This document shows, one piece after another, positions 43,387-44,075 of a DNA stretch of 44,075 bases. Position 1 is the stretch's first letter, and each line of letters starts with the position of its first letter. The DNA comes from Victivallales bacterium. GTDB taxonomy: Bacteria > Verrucomicrobiota > Lentisphaeria > Oligosphaerales > Lenti-02. The notes under the pieces are model-generated. The model was not told the origin of the DNA. It saw nothing but the letters and a program-made list of their open reading frames with translations, and ran no database searches. The translations under genes and the position numbers were made by a program. The DNA is taken from the NCBI GenBank assembly GCA_003245525.1, contig QKCY01000130.1:1-44075 (forward strand). The letters are read 5' to 3'.

Positions 43387-43407
43387 TATGTTGATTTGTC
43401 CTACATA
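43387..43407 (-). promoter_or_regulatory. Candidate operator upstream of the GntR-family gene
   Basis: An inverted repeat with arms TATGT (43387-43391) and ACATA (43403-43407) and an 11-nt centre lies 12 bp before the GntR start, in an AT-rich patch. The core TTGTCCTACAT is nearly palindromic and resembles the TTGT...ACAA half-sites of FadR-type regulators. A TATTTA (-10-like) follows on the minus strand side near 43410-43415. Autoregulation is likely for this family, but the exact site is a guess. Confidence 0.4.
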
Positions 43408-43455
43408 TAAATATCGCAGCAACGGACCTTGTGCAAGAAAGAAGGGGCGACGACT

Positions 43456-43480
43456 GGGAGCGCCGGCATCCTTGCCGGCA
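43456..43480 (+). repeat. 25-bp inverted repeat, left copy
   Basis: This copy is the exact reverse complement of the one at 44016-44040. It contains the self-complementary GCCGGC on both sides of a 6-nt centre and so also forms its own hairpin. The same kind of GCCGGC-flanked unit is familiar as a dispersed palindrome in GC-rich genomes. Confidence 0.75.
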
Positions 43481-43621
43481 GTCTTTCCCAAGATCAATAA
43501 GAGTCTTGGCCGCTCCCCGAGAGCCGGAGAAGTGGTGTCCTGTTCTATTACCATCCCGGATCTTGTTTTCGGAGCAAGAAACGTATCGCAAACCATTTGG
43601 GATCAACATGGTGAGAACGTT

Positions 43622-43763
43622 GTCGGAGTCCCGCCTTCAGGCGGCAGCAGGCGCGGAGCTTCAGCGAGCGTGGGGCGCATCGGACGCACGGGGACGGTGG
43701 CAACCGTCTCCCTCCGGCGCTGAAGCACCGGAGGCAGCTTCCGCGTGAACGCGGGACTCCGAC
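43622..43763. ncRNA. Candidate structured element (ncRNA or palindromic mobile repeat)
   Basis: The ends GTCGGAGTCCCGC (43622-43634) and GCGGGACTCCGAC (43751-43763) are a perfect 13-bp inverted repeat. Inside are four hairpins: CCGCC/GGCGG with a TTCA loop (43631-43644), GACGGT/ACCGTC with a GGCA loop (43693-43708), CCTCCGG/CCGGAGG (43711-43734) and CCGCG/CGCGG with a TGAA loop (43741-43754). A long-range pair GCTTCAGCG/CGCTGAAGC (43658-43666 with 43718-43726) competes with the third hairpin. The density of pairing is far beyond what GC content alone would give. No known RNA family is recognised. Confidence 0.4.
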
Positions 43764-44015
43764 TAAGACGGGGACACATCTCTGGTTGCGGCCAACGGCA
43801 GCTCTACGATCATTCGCCGTCCCCCGACTGATCATACGGTCGCTGGCGGGTAGTTGCTGGCTCGACGAGCCTGCGACAGGAGTAGACCGTGCGGGGAAGG
43901 AAGCTGATGGTCGGCAACCAAAGCCTGCGCGTTCATCGACCGCGCAGCTACCCGGTCGGCACGCGGAAATGGTCGCCCGCCGGGCGGACAGTGGCAGAAA
44001 GTCAATACCTGGGAA

Positions 44016-44040
44016 TGCCGGCAAGGATGCCGGCGCTCCC
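44016..44040 (-). repeat. 25-bp inverted repeat, right copy
   Basis: Exact reverse complement of 43456-43480. The two copies are 535 bp apart and enclose the gene-free, hairpin-rich block. Confidence 0.75.
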
Positions 44041-44075
44041 GGTGGGGGACGGTGCCGGTAGGAAGGGGACTGGGA

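Larger units (their letters stand above)
43376..44075. other. Gene-free, hairpin-rich region at the right edge
   Basis: Apart from the GntR promoter, no open frame in these 700 bp looks like a real protein; the short frames lack ribosome-binding sites and recognisable motifs. The region holds the inverted 25-bp repeat pair, a structured element at 43622-43763, and further hairpins at 43853-43877 (GTTGC-T-GGCTC over GAGCC-T-GCGAC) and 43925-43947 (CTGCGCG over CGCGCAG). It may encode a structured RNA or be a remnant of mobile repeats. Confidence 0.5.

Noticed and set aside
43885-43960. GGGGAAGGAAGC stretch recalling the SRP RNA apical loop
   Set aside because: The flanking sequence lacks the conserved GTCAGGTCC side and the symmetric-loop pairing of SRP RNA; a short chance match.
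43480-44015. Group II intron or RNase P RNA in the structured region
   Set aside because: I see no domain V-like AGC hairpin, no intron ends with an encoded reverse transcriptase, and no conserved RNase P cores.

Overview
This is a GC-rich bacterial segment of about 44 kb with no rRNA, tRNA, CRISPR array, integrase or intact insertion sequence that I can recognise. The mix of genes suggests a free-living, polysaccharide-degrading member of the PVC superphylum (Lentisphaerota, Kiritimatiellota or Verrucomicrobiota) or a neighbouring phylum. It combines a sulfatase, GH36, GH116, GH5-like and sialidase-like enzymes, a GFO/IDH/MOCA dehydrogenase, very large DUF3857/transglutaminase and repeat proteins, and REP-like palindromes between genes. 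The phylum is an inference; no marker gene was compared. Most genes are packed in operons with ATGA or GTGA overlaps, and many start codons are set by these overlaps.

Layout. 1-1348 (-): a BlaI-type repressor and an M56 (BlaR1-type) membrane peptidase, cut by the window edge, behind a promoter carrying two tandem 16-bp palindromes. 1384-1580: REP-like repeats. 1591-8301 (-): a membrane-anchored protein with a serpin signature, an internally duplicated 532-aa protein of unknown family, and a 1262-aa protein with two DUF3857/transglutaminase-like halves, the second lacking catalytic residues. 8324-11477 (-): lgt, an RluD-type pseudouridine synthase and a GFO/IDH/MOCA oxidoreductase, translationally coupled.

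11805-16191 (+) is the most interesting block. It encodes an oxygen-binding-diiron-like (ODP) metallo-beta-lactamase-fold protein, a PAS histidine kinase with a four-cysteine N-terminus and a degenerate receiver with Glu at the phosphosite, a response regulator with a DUF4388/PATAN domain, and two Roadblock/LC7-type proteins, closed by a hairpin. It reads as a complete, apparently undescribed redox or oxygen signalling module.

16388-19099 (+): a TPR lipoprotein and DNA primase. 19105-19695 (-): a response regulator with a Cys/His tail. 19897-21375 (+): a cytoplasmic-type sulfatase. 21407-27994 (-): grpE, dnaJ, a HEAT-repeat lipoprotein, a HAD hydrolase and a GH5-like hydrolase. 28111-30967 (-): a DciA-like helicase loader and a tail-specific protease. 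31108-31797 (+): a YggS/PLPBP protein. 31800-36314 (-): GH116 and GH36 glycosidases. 36402-40049 (-): a 1215-aa secreted repeat protein. 40143-41441 (-): dihydroorotase. 41547-43375 (-): a GntR/FadR regulator overlapping a sialidase-like gene. 43376-44075 has no convincing gene but is rich in hairpins and includes a 25-bp inverted repeat pair about 0.56 kb apart.

The carbohydrate genes (sulfatase, GH5-like, GH36, GH116, sialidase-like, dehydrogenase) are scattered among housekeeping genes rather than gathered into one classical utilization locus. GH36 and GH116 lack signal peptides and would act on imported oligosaccharides, whereas the GH5-like and sialidase-like proteins carry signal peptides.
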